DNA of 64,000 nt from positions 30,996,418 to 31,060,417 of the forward strand of contig CM056999.1 in the NCBI GenBank assembly GCA_029891345.1, read 5' to 3'. The translations under genes were made by a program, and so were the position numbers. Shown in pieces: positions 23,625 through 34,617 of the stretch. The notes beneath the pieces are model-generated. The model worked only from the letters and a program-made list of their open reading frames with translations, was not told the origin of the DNA and did not search any database. Source of the stretch: Dryococelus australis (Eukaryota; Arthropoda; Insecta; Phasmatodea; Phasmatidae). Every line of letters starts with the position of its first letter. Within the stretch, counting starts at the first letter, position 1.

Positions 23625-26304
23625 TTATTTTATCAACCGGTCTTGTAAATTTACCAGTCCGCATGCAACAACAATGGCATCATCTAACTGACTAACTAGT
23701 TTGTTATTCACACAAGCATGGGGCCTGAGAAATTTAAATTCACATATTCTCCTAATAACCGTTTCAACATGAATTCGTAAATTTGCTATTTGTCTTGTTA
23801 GCTGGACATCAGATTTTGACGTTTTTTTACCTGACACAACACTGGGTGGTCGAATAAGAACACAGCCTTTAGCTACTAAAAACTGTTTGATATGTTTCAA
23901 ACCCCTATCAACCATAACTACTGGCCCAGATGAAAGTTTACTTACTAGAGGCATCTGTCGTCCTCCCACCATAAGCCTCCAATACAAAATTGACTACACC
24001 ATCTGGAGTAGATGAAATAAGAGATTTGGCAGTGTTACACTTTTTATATTCAGACTAAGTCAATGCTTGGCTAAGGGGATTACTTGATGCAATGAACATG
24101 GGAATACCTTGCTCTAAACTGAATTTGTAGCAGTTTTTTGACCGTAATTTGTGGTGACCATATTATAAGTTGTTTTAATGCACAACTTATGACGGGGATA
24201 CTATTTACAAATTGTTTGCTAGCATTTGACTCAGAGATACCAAAATAAACGAATGGTCAGTTCTAATTTTTTTAAAGTCAAATAAATATTCAAGATACTA
24301 AGATGTGTGTGCTTCTGTAACAGATTAAAAATATAAAAACAGTTCTGAGTTAGGCCTAAGTAAGTTCTCAAATTTGAGCTTATATTTTTCACTGATACCC
24401 CAAGAGAAAGTTTTCGGAACTGATCTTCACATCTGTCTTGATTTGAACTAACACTTGAAATGCTATTAGAATCAGAGTCTGTTTCACAAGAACTAATATT
24501 TTCAGTACTACCATCAGATTGTAGGCCTACTGTAGGGTTTGTTTTTAAAGGTGATGTAGCAGATGTGCAAACTTGTAACTTCACGGGTGAACATACTGAA
24601 TATACCACATTGATTTTCAATCAACACTGCACTCCTTTACTCCTATAATGAAGTGAAGTGAACTTTTAGGTAAGTTAACCTATACAGCTATATTTGTATT
24701 TGTTTGAAATACATTAGACTCAGAGTTATTTGTCGTGCCCACTGTAGTGTCTTCTGTATTTGCCAAGTTTGCTTGAAACTCTTTGATCATATTCTATGTA
24801 GCTTCTTGAACTGTTTGCATTTTTGTGCGTTTAATAGCTGCAGCTCTTGGAGTTCCTCGCACACTTCTTTTCCTGTCTGTCTGACATGCAAATATATGTG
24901 GAACGACATTTGGTTTCATGACTATTCTGTAGTTCATTAATTTCAACTGCATATAGTTTGCCATGTCATTTTCAAGCTGAAATAAAATTCAGAAAATCAT
25001 AGTAAATGCACATATTGCTTTGAAATGCAGCAATTACTTAATGTTGTAAAAATTAATAATATTTCTTTAGTGTTACTTCTAAACACAGCATATTGGTAAC
25101 AACTATTTAGGTTTACAGTAAGTATTAAGAACTATGTATATTTGTAATGTCATATGTATGGTAAATATCAATAAGAAAATAAAGAGACTTTTGTGATAAG
25201 TATGTAAATAAACTGAAGAAACTATACATGAGCATTAAAAGTGTGTTTCAAATAATGATTGGCTTTAATGCACAAAGCAATAGGCCTATGTAGTATTTTG
25301 TAAATATTTGTTTATGTTCACTTAAAGTTTTGAAAACCAGTGGACAGTTGCAATGGTTTTAAGTGTGCTGGCTTTAGTGTAGAAATAAAGTTGTAAGTAA
25401 GTGAATACATAAAATATCACTATAACAGGGAAAGTAATTTTTTGTTGAGGAAATTGTAGATTGTCCTCCTAGTATAGCTGCTACCTTTCCTACATTCAAC
25501 AGGGCCATGAAACATGTGATAATTAATGTAGTAGACACTACTATTAACAAAAACTCATTCGTGGCAACCAAATATTTTTATTTTAACTTGCATGGCTTAA
25601 CATTGTGACATGTTATGATTTTTGCATAGGCGTACAGTAAGAATACAGCCTAAATGTGTTATGATATATGTGCTTTTGAAACGAATGTTAGAAAGTTATG
25701 CAAAATAAAGTAAACAAAATTGATACCAAATTCCTTGCTTTAGGCCTAACATGAAATGTATGAAGTTATGAAATGTAAAGTTTAAAGTGCGTAGGCCTAC
25801 ATGGTGTAAGTAAATTTTGTCGCCATATTTATATGGTTCTATTATTATGAAATACTTTAAGTATTTTTATTATGTTCACGTACACATAAAATACGAATTG
25901 CTAATGTATTGCGGAGTGTGTAAAATAATATCATATTTCCATAATGAAGGTTAGGACGGAATTAAACAGAAAACATTAAGATGTCTAGTATTAAAACTAC
26001 GTACATATTACTACATATAAAAAAGAAAATCATCATAAATATAATTATATAATTACGTACGTCAAAATGATCTTCGTAAACGAAAAGAACTGATTTTGGC
26101 AAAACATCTTTAATGTCTCGCCTTACTGCAGTAAACCACTTCTTCCTCTTCGTTTCATTTTTTGGAACTGTAACAGATATTTTTTCCTGTGTTTTCCGAG
26201 ATGTATTAGTACACTGCGGTACAATACACCATTTTGATGATTTTGCTAAACCTGACTTCAGTTTCACTTCACACAATTTTTGTTTATCCAAATACGTATC
26301 ACCG
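23625..26304 (-). pseudogene. THAP-domain DDE transposase gene, at least three exons, inactivated
   Basis: Exon 1 (26304 to about 26061) begins after a TTTATTGCAG acceptor and encodes a THAP zinc finger: CIVPQC, then PKNETKRKKWFTAVRR, then VYEDHFD, where Tyr replaces the third zinc-binding Cys. It ends at a GTACGT donor. Exon 2 (from 24976, acceptor TTTATTTCAG) gives NDMANYMQLKLM and NVVPHIFACQTDRKR, the usual THAP-to-linker continuation. Exon 3 (from about 24647) carries an acidic serine-rich linker, YLGLTQNCFYIFNLL and GISESNASKQF. The catalytic domain shows YKKCNTAKSLISSTP, AYGGRTTD, MVDRGLKHI (second Asp) and RIHVETVIRR (Glu). The segment that should hold the first catalytic Asp, just before QALT, is deleted, and a stop replaces the Trp after QALT. 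At least three frame changes are present. Confidence 0.75.
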
Positions 26305-26354
26305 CTGCAATAAACAAATGTGGCGGCCGAGGCTGTATCTAACTTGTGACGTCA

Positions 26355-28985
26355 CGGAGTGAGCACGAGCGACAGGTGCGTTTTGGCGAGCATTTGAAAC
26401 ATAGAATTTCCATTCAGTCATAACTTCTTCAAAACTAAATTTTAAATAGTGGTACTTGGTACATACATTTCTAACATATGGATGATTGAAAAACAATTGT
26501 CCAAAAAAGATGCATGTTGCCTATTATATCTTATCCCACAAAGTTCTGACAACATTTTTCTTTGAATGAAAGGAAAATTAAACTTTTTTTCCTCAAACAC
26601 AGGCTACATTTGTATTCATACTTTAATCAAGTATATATTGTTGCGAAGTAATATATGCAAGTTCATATTTTTTTGTTAAAATACCTTAATTTCTCTGGGA
26701 AGCTCATTTTTTTTTTTTTTTTGTTATCATGCATCAGAATATTTTATTATTTTTTGTTGGAGTATATGGTTTTCTAATTATGTTATTTTGGTTACGATTA
26801 TTTTCTATTGATCCTAGACATGGTTCAGTTGGTTGTTGTCATTTTAGGGTTACGTGTGCTCTTCTTTTTAATTGTTCAGGATACATGTCCTTTTTGGTAT
26901 TTTGGTAATGATTTAATTTTTTTATTTTTATTTTGGTTTTTGGTTATAATTTTAGGAATGTTGTTTTACTTCTGTTTTGGTGTTAGGGTCTAGGGACTTT
27001 TGCCCTGAAGATAGAAGTCGTGGTTTGTTTAGATATTAATTTGTAATACCTTTTTTAATTCTTGCTAATTATTTTATTTTCTACACAGGGGCCTTAACTT
27101 GATTGGATTGGAAGTCATTTAATCTCATTATTCATTTTACTTTTTGTGGAAGGTTCAGATCTTATAATTTTATCTGGTTCAGGATGGGTTTTAATTATTT
27201 TAAAAAGATTTAAGATTGTTAGGTTGTTCACTTTGTCTTCCCAGGAATTTTCCTTAGACTTGCAATAGATAGTTCCAGAGAGCTGCTGCAGGAATCGTAT
27301 AAGCTACAGCTGTGTTTCCACTTCTAATTTTCCTTCACCGCTGCATCGGCAAAGTGCTGTCATCATTTCAGTTTATCTGTTTTTGCAGTGCACATGTGCC
27401 CGTAAGTTCTCGGAGTCATTCTGACGGACGTTTTAGAGCCAATAGCAGACCCTAGTGCAGGGCCTCTCAGGGGAAGAGAGACAGAACTTTGTGCTAAGCC
27501 AGTGTTTGTGAGCTGCTGCATGTTGCGCAGAGTGCTGGGATTGGGCGGCGACAGTGCTGCGTGAGCGATGGCGTCAGACGAGGTCCGATAAGGAGGGACT
27601 GCATTGTTGTTGAGAGGAGTCTGCATATAGACCTTCGTGCGGTTGGGCCAACGTCAAGCAGCATGGAGTGAGAAGTTTGGGGCGGAGGCTGGAGGGACCT
27701 CGATGAACTGACAGCATGTAGAACACCAGTAAAGCTAAGTATCAACTATGCTAGCTGTGTAAAATTTCTGTAGATTTGGTTCCAGATTACATTAAAATCA
27801 GAAATTAGGTTATTTAAATTATTTTTGTAAATAAAAGCCGATAGCTTATCAAAAATTTGTCAAGTGGTTTTGAAAGTCAGTCGTTAGTCTCAGTCCTATT
27901 TGACGGTAGGGAAATTGTAAGATCTGTTAGAGATTTTCTGACCTTAGTAATGAAGGTAGTTTTGTGAGTTAACCAGTTTGCCGATTATGACCGTATGCCA
28001 CTTTCTCAGTCGTCGAATTTGTGAACCTGTTTTTCTATTCAAATGAAAGTTTTCTTCGTTTGTAAAGATTGTAACTAAATATAAGAAAGCAATGAAACAG
28101 GAATTTAAACATTTATATTTAGTCATTCCAGATGTTGTATTTCTGTTTTGGAAATAAACGAATCCTTAAGACACAAATGTTATACTTGTTTTCAGTTCAA
28201 AATCCATGAGTCGTTTAGTATTTATCTATTTTGGTTATACCGAGATACTCATTTTTGTGATTTAAATTTCATACATGTTAACTTATTGTAACAGAAATTA
28301 TTTTTGAATTGTTATAGTAAAATCACCTTTATTGAAATTTTGCCTCTTATATTTTAAAGTTGATAGTTTTTCCCTTATATCTGTTACTTAATTAACTTCT
28401 TGCTTTATTGATTGAAATTCAATTGGATTATAAGAAGTGTTTTCCTCTTTTTTTTTGGTTTACTTTAATTTAATGCTCTTTATAGATTAAACCTGCATCG
28501 CATCTTCTCTTTCACCTTCAAATATTCAAGGTATACACAAACAAGGCAATATGAGTGTTCCCACACTCAGTAATGCTTTATGCTCTACCATGGTACATGA
28601 AGATAATTAAAGGCCATCTAGGCAGCCCATAACTACCTGGTGGTATAGCAGACGAGATGTTTATTAGGGATGCTGTGAGGAGCATCAATGTCACATAAGT
28701 AATAGGAGTTGTTTAATTATGATGCTTACAGACCTACGGATGTGGCAGATTATATAATGTTGCCAAAGGAGACTGACTAATAATTATGATTTGAGCAAGT
28801 AAGAGCTATTTTGTGGATTATGCTATTTGAATAAGTCCCCATTACCCCCACCCCCCTAATTTGAGGAGTTGTAGGGTATTAGTCGTCGGAACGTTGAAGG
28901 TTGTTTCTCAGTTACTTCCATTCCCTATTCTTATTTCCTTTTCCACCCGCGCCACAATTGGCGTTAGGCACTGGCTAGTATTAAT
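26355..28985. other. AT-rich and T/G-rich sequence, possible gypsy leader
   Basis: 26355-26720 is the outer flank of the ISL2EU relic. 26720-27220 is strikingly T/G-rich on the plus strand, followed by a GC-rich patch (27230-27760) and AT-rich DNA up to the gypsy relic at 28986. A similar T/G-rich then GC-rich order precedes the gypsy relic at 43.8 kb, so this may be leader or LTR sequence, but I could not align the two. Confidence 0.35.
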
Positions 28986-30390
28986 TTAGGCTTAGATTCA
29001 AGTAAAATTGTCGTTACAGGCAGATGTCAAGGAAAATTTGTCAGGTGTTTTGGTTTAATTCAGTCAGCAAAGAGTAAAGTCATTGTAGCAAAGACCTTGG
29101 TCTCTTCTAATTCTGACAGTTTTCCAGTTATAATAATAAATTTGTCCGATAGTGCCATTCGTCTTGAGGAGGGGACTATGATAGGTGTTTGCAAGCACGT
29201 CACACAGATACTTCCAAATGTTCCAGAAGATTCTAAAGTAAATCAAATAGAATGTCCTCTACATGAAGTACTGTATGAACTGCTAGTACAAACAAGATAA
29301 AATTAAGAAAATGGTGCCAGGAGAAGACTGTCTCTGAATTACTACAGAGAAATAGGAATACCTTCTCGTGTGGGCCAAATGACCTAGGAAGGACTAATAT
29401 GGCCTGCTACCAAATTGATACAAGAGACGCCAGGCCTAGAAAGCAGCCACCAAGGCAACTGCCACTAGCTTCAAATGATGCAGTTGGAGGAATTCTAAAG
29501 GAAATGAAGTATTGAGGTTGTGTGTAGATTATCACCAGCTTAATAGTGAAACAAAAAACTCTTCACTTCCAAGGATAGATGAAACATTGAACAGCTTAAC
29601 AGGTTCACTATGGTTTTCTACTTTGGACATGAAGAGAGGGTACTGGCAGTGCGAGGTGGCCCCTGAGCCCCAAGAGAAGACTGCATTTTGTCTCCAAAGG
29701 AAAGGAACCAGGCAGTTCAAAGATATGCCTTTTGGGCTATGTAATGCCCCTGCCACCTTTGAACACCTGACGGAAAAAGTCCTGCCTTTAGATATTGGTC
29801 AGGTTTACCTAGATGACGTAACAGGAAGATCATTTCAAGAGCACCTATCACACTTAAGACTCTGTATTCCAGAAAGTGGCCACAGCAAACTTAAAAATAG
29901 TTCCTAAGAAGCAACACCTTTTCCAAAATAAAATTAATTTCTTGGGACATGTTAGTGTCTGTCCACAGAATGGAAACAAACCCAGTGAATACCAAAGCGA
30001 TAAGAAATTGGCCAACACCAATTGACAAAACTGAAGTGCTGAGTTTTCTGGAATTATGTGCCTACTAGCATACATTTGTACCTGGGTTCACCATAATTGC
30101 CAAGCCTCTGAAGCAAAAATTATATTTCATTGGACCACTGAGTGTGAAGTTGCTTTTAGTGTGTTAAGGGAAATATTTTTATATCTCCCCCAGTATTTGA
30201 TTTCCTGAAAAGTGAGGCCAAATTCATTTTGGCTACTCATGCTAGTGATGCATGTATTGGAGCTGTATAAACTAAGATTCAGGATGGGAAGGAGAGACCA
30301 CTAAAAAACATCAGCCTGAGAGAAACTGCCATCTCACGTTCAAGGAGCTTCTGGACATGGTGAAGAAGATTTCACACTTCCCCCCCCAAA
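28986..30390 (+). pseudogene. Ty3/gypsy pol relic: protease-RT linker, RT, RNase H
   Basis: The stretch at 28990-29300 encodes the beta-rich linker between protease and RT (SKVIVAKTLVSS, then LEEGTMIGV). From about 29385 the RT domain follows: MRLCVDYHQLN at 29512, FSTLDMKRGYWQ, TAFCLQRKGTRQF, MPFGLCNAPATFE, and an intact YLDD catalytic motif (29809-29820). The frame is lost after 29907. A weaker RNase H remnant is visible near 30190-30290 (FILATHASDACIGAV then a stop), with His replacing the first catalytic Asp of the usual ATDAS. RT would copy element RNA into DNA. No integrase follows; the relic ends in GC-rich unrelated DNA near 30390. Strand and order fit a single truncated insertion. 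Confidence 0.85.
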
Positions 30391-31030
30391 CGGGCCTCCG
30401 AGCTGGGAGTTTATGAGTCGGGCATCTGGGTGATTATGCAACATTAAGCGGTAGACAACCTAGAAGAACGAGTAGTGCCGGAAGTGACCAGAGGGAGGAA
30501 AATCTGTGACTGCGAGCATCAGAGCAGTGAAGGGTGCGACTGCCAGGCTGGTCTATAGAACTGAATGCATGAATAACATTACAAATGATGACGACAGACA
30601 GACTGAACTTGTGATAATGAATATGCGTTAATTGACTACAACCAGACATTGAGAACATTAACTAAAATTGAAATACACATTAAATATTAAACTGACTGAG
30701 AAATAAAAATAGTAATAGTGGCGATAGATAATTTAATGCTGTAAATAATAGATGTGTGAAAAAATTAAAAATCAAATTTAGTTCTTTTATTTTTATTAAG
30801 ACCTCCATCTCTCATTAACTCAAATACATCCCTCAGGCATCTTGTAACAGTATGTCAAAGTTTAGATAACCAAGGAACTGAATTGAAATATTAAATTTTA
30901 AGTATCACGCACACCCCTAGTGGAAATCCAATTTTCTTTATCTGTGTCTAATAATATCCAGTAAAATATCTTAATCATTACATAAATATCACCAGGCATT
31001 AAGGAGCTGTGAATAACATTTGGTACTCAC
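30391..31030. other. stretch without recognised gene
   Basis: GC-rich to about 30570, then AT-rich. The GC-rich part follows directly on the gypsy RNase H remnant and may be its rearranged 3' end. Confidence 0.35.
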
Positions 31031-31172
31031 ATATCTTCTTGTGAAGATGGAATAACATCCTCACATCCCATGGTTTCATACTGTGTTTGGACCGGACTGT
31101 TCTCAAGCTGACTGGAAAACATATCCACTTCAGATTCAGAAGTAATTGTAACATTTTCTTCTCGTGTCTCTC
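31031..31172 (-). CDS. candidate exon, acidic, both splice sites present
   Basis: A 142-bp minus-strand segment bounded by a good acceptor (ATTTTACCCAG at 31183-31173) and a good donor (GATAT|GTGAGTACC at 31031/31030). In one phase it is open throughout and encodes an acidic, Ser/Glu-rich peptide (TITSESEVDMFSSQLENSP, ending PSSQEDM); a second phase is also open but basic and less protein-like. The protein is not recognised and no partner exons were found nearby. It could be a host gene exon or an exon of a transposon protein with an acidic linker. Confidence 0.35.
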
Positions 31173-31481
31173 CTGGGTAAAATAGAGCAATATTAAAATT
31201 TAAGGCACTGACTCATAATATGTACAATCATCAATTGCATCAATATGAAAAAAAACTTTTTCCCCAAAAAAGGTTAAAGTTACGTTGTACAATAAAACAC
31301 CAAACTACAGTTTAATATAAGTGAATTATTTAAAACACAAAATTCATACACACTCATCAAAATAAAATTTGTTTCATCCAAAAGGATTGTAGGATCGCAA
31401 TGCTAGTTGGAAGGAAGGCAAAAGTAACCAAGACCAAGAAATGATTACAAATTGAGTCTGCTATGAACCATATTTCTTATG

Positions 31482-31910
31482 CTACACATATCTCTCAGTA
31501 TGTAAAGCTGCCATGTTTGCAAACACATTCTGCAATATATCGCGGTATGGAGTTACAGAGGTTCCTAATGGTATCCTGTGATAATCCATCCCATGCGGTT
31601 TGAATATTTGCTTGCAGTTCCTGCATATTTTGCAGTAAAGATGAAGTTGTGATAAAGTGGCCAATAGCATCACATACATATTCTATTGGGATAGGGCTGA
31701 AAATATGACTGACCATAACACAAAATACATGGCTTTGAGGCATTCTTTTGAGATGGCAGCTGGTATGCAAATGAGTGTTGATCATTAGGAATAAAGCAGT
31801 ATCACAGGAGTTCACAAATGGCCAAGCCTTGGTTGCAGGATTTCATTAAAGTACCATTGGGCTATCAAAATACCCATGATTAAGAGCAACTGTGACAGTT
31901 GTCTCAAGAG
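31482..31910 (-). pseudogene. Tc1-like transposase, C-terminal half
   Basis: Reading leftward from about 31905: NEILQP, then a LFLMINTHLHT block where the family has an Asp-Asn-Ala ... Pro-His catalytic motif (the Asp is replaced by Ile), then SPIPIEYVCDAIG (family SPDLNPIEHVWD; the catalytic Glu of the third position is kept), LQELQANIQTAWDGL, QDTIRNL and SIPR-x-IAE. This is the standard end of a Tc1 DD34E transposase, about 140 residues; the N-terminal DNA-binding half is missing. The frame changes once near 31815. No terminal inverted repeats were found on either side. Confidence 0.8.
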
Positions 31911-33280
31911 AATAACATTTGTGTTTTGTTAAGTACTTCCCTTGTAGATATTTTCGTCAAATGAAATTTTTATTTACTTATGTGTGACATATTGCGAAGT
32001 GGCCAACCACAGGATCTTCAATACCTGGGTTGACCGGCTAGACAAATACAAAGAGAGTACACTACATGCATGATTAACGCTGCTAATTGTGCGAAAAAAT
32101 GATCACTAGACACAATACATACATATACTTTAAAAAAAAAAAGTTAAAATATCTTTGCACCATATTAAGGGAGCTTTAACGTTCAGAGTGTTACTGAGTA
32201 GGTGTACAAGATATTGCAAACAAAACACATACACTACAACTATATACATAAAAATACTCCCCTACAAAACTGCATTCTTTCTTGTAGGTGATCTTCACAT
32301 ATACCCTTTGAAAACTTAATCTCATATTTTAGTGTGCCTACACATCAAGTGATATTTAGTGCTAAAAAGCATTAAAAAACTAACCTAGCTATCCCTTCGG
32401 GCATCCATCTTATATTGCAGGTCTAACAACTAATATGTACACTGTGTATCTTCATTGGAATGTTCAAGGTAAGTTCCTAAGGAATGTTCACATTTGTCTG
32501 TGTTGAAAACACATTCTTACATGACGGCATTCTTCATGTAAATGATCTTCAAATTAACATTTTCAAAACGTATTCCATATTTAAGGGCTTACCTACACAT
32601 AAAGTCAGATTTACAGATTATTATAAAAATATAAAAAAGCTAAATGTTTTTGTGATGTCAAAGTCTCTTAATCACTGGCACTGTGATGAGCATCTTTACG
32701 TGATTTAATTATAGTAGCCATTACTGTCACTGTAGAAGAGCATTTATTCATAATGTTACTTACTTAAGTGGACTGTTGGGTACTGAAACACTTGAACCAT
32801 GCGATGTAAAATGTCTATCCAAATGTTACTGATGTACAACTTTTTACGGTTGTATATAAAAAGTTAATTATTACGTAGTCGAGTGATTAATTACTGGTTC
32901 ATTTACCTCATTGGTTCTTTTCACTGGTGCTGTACTGGATACTTTTAATTTAGCCTTAATGTGATTCTTCTGCTCACGTCACTGTCTTTCGGCTTGCGAC
33001 TAAATTAAATATTGTGCACGTGACCGGTCTATAACGAGTCCTTTTGTCACGTGCATGTAGTAACTTTGTACACTTATTGGCAATCTTGGTTTTCACTTTC
33101 CTCTGACCTCCCTTTTGGACGAATATACGAATATACCTAACTGTGGGTCTCCACAGCGATTTCCTGTACTGGCCAGGCATGTGGGCGGCCTTGGCAGTAC
33201 ATAGGGGCATCAGGTTTCATGGAGCAGCATGGGGCACTGTGGCATCTGCTTCTGCCACAACAAAGTGAGAGAGCACTCAT
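31911..33280. repeat. AT-rich DNA with a degenerate tandem duplication
   Basis: About 32262-32390 and 32500-32645 share the order CATTCTT...GT-RATGATCTTCA, then TTTTCAAAAC-like or TTTGAAAAC, CATATTT, CCTACACAT and AAAAAGC, at an offset of about 240 bp. Neither unit codes for a recognised protein. From about 32930 the sequence becomes GC-richer and leads into the gypsy 3' region. Confidence 0.45.
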
Positions 33281-34371
33281 TCAAGGGACAGTGAGGCAGT
33301 GCGGGGGAGGGTCAGCCCTTCCACCCCGACTGCACGGGTTCTTACTCCTAGGGCAGGATGTTTCTCTGACGGGGCAGTGCGGGAGAGAAAGATCTTCCCC
33401 CCGACTGCGCACAAAACAGCTCGTCGTGGTTCCAGGTCGTGGGCAGCATCGACGGTCTCGGTAGCCAGGTTCTGGGGCGAGGCAGTGGAAGAGAGGTTCA
33501 CGTCGACCTCCATTGCGGGTGATGTGCCTGTTGAGGGGTAGCGGGTGGCATAAATGTTCTCGATGGGAGCAGCCTCGCATAGCAAGATGGCGGGGCAGAG
33601 CACTTCTAATGTGGCAGCTCAACATCCGGGTCTGCGGGTATTCCTGCGTCGCAGGACCTGGGGATGGAGCAGGTTTATTGCAGCTTGACGTCCCAGGCTG
33701 GGACGGAGCACTCTTGTCCGAACTCGACGTCCAAGCTGGCGGGAGTTCCTGCATGGCAGGATCTTGAGGCAGAGCACTTCCGGCGTGGCAGCTCGACGTC
33801 CCGATAAGCAGGTCTACCTGCGTGGCAGGTAGTTGAGGCGGAGCACTATCTTTTGAGCTTAACGTCCCAGGTTCTAATGGTCTAGTGGCATCTGGTACTT
33901 CGTCTGGGAATGACCTCACTGAAGCTGGGATGGCTTCGACTTCCGTTCCATAGTTGTACCAGGTGGAGGGGTAGACGCATGGTTGATTCCTACCCCTCTC
34001 ACCGAAGGTACTTCCGATCACTCGCTGATGCGGCTTGATCTGCAAAGTATTTGACGGGGTTCTCTGTCGCGGGGGCTCCATCAGGATAACTCAGAGCAGC
34101 TAGAACTTGGTTTGGCTGCTATCTTATTGGCGTAGCTGCGTGGTGTCGAGGGCATTGATCTCACTGAGAATGCGCCTTGGCGTTGTTCTACGTCGGGTTT
34201 CCATGGCGTGATGTGACTGGGTGCCCTGTCAACCATAATGGGCATTGGTTCGGGTCTCGTGTAAGGTCCTGGCTCTGTAACAGGTTCTACCCTTTTGGGT
34301 GGAAGTTCGTCTTCATCCTCCGATCGGTCAGGTATGTCTTCTCCAGCGCCGTCGTCCCCAAGTATTGGCAT
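33281..34371 (-). pseudogene. P/S-rich 3' open frame region of the 33-38 kb gypsy relic
   Basis: Two adjacent minus-strand frames of 96 and 266 codons, one ending where the other begins near 34081. They are rich in Pro, Ser, Thr, Cys and Ala. The 266-codon frame is internally repetitive: GAGCA...CGACGTCC units occur at about 33597, 33667, 33707, 33773 and 33842 with 40-70 bp spacing, giving recurring SAP/PGTSSC peptides. Its position directly downstream of integrase and the lack of transmembrane features favour an element-specific accessory or C-terminal pol extension over an envelope gene. The length of the open frame is notable beside the broken pol upstream, but repeat expansion in GC-rich DNA can keep frames open by chance. 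Confidence 0.45.
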
Positions 34372-34617
34372 GTCCCCTGGGTATGATCGTATCTAACCTC
34401 TGGTGGCCTTACGAATCAGTCCACGTACATCCTCGGCCCAGTAGATGTCTCATTTGCTTACAATACGGTATGGTCCATCCCATTTGTCAGCAAGGCCAAC
34501 GCTGGATTGATTGCTGGCTTTGCTGAATGGGTGACTTCGCAGGAGGACGGCTTCCCCTAAGTTGAATTCTCTTACCCCTGTCTTCGGCTGGAGATATTTC
34601 TTCCAAATATTTGTGTT

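Larger units (their letters stand above)
20957..26354. mobile_element. two-gene ISL2EU-type DNA transposon relic (YqaJ nuclease plus THAP-DDE transposase)
   Basis: Two convergent, intron-bearing genes: a plus-strand YqaJ-like nuclease gene at the left (20964-21784) and a minus-strand transposase gene at the right (26304-23625) with an N-terminal THAP zinc finger and a DDE_Tnp_4-type catalytic domain. From established knowledge, ISL2EU elements encode an IS5/Harbinger-like DDE transposase together with a YqaJ-like nuclease. Seeing both in one 5.4-kb interval is the basis of the call. Terminal inverted repeats and the target duplication could not be identified, so the outer limits are those of the genes plus the TGACGTCAC at 26346. 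Five TAGGCCTA palindromes fall inside it. Both genes are dead. Confidence 0.65.

Noticed and set aside
26720-27220. nuclear mitochondrial insertion
   Set aside because: T-rich and strand-asymmetric with hydrophobic frames, but no recognisable mitochondrial protein or RNA motif could be read.
33281-34081. host protein-coding gene
   Set aside because: Although the longest frame in the window, it is a repeat-driven P/S-rich frame directly after gypsy integrase on the same strand; a retroelement origin is simpler.
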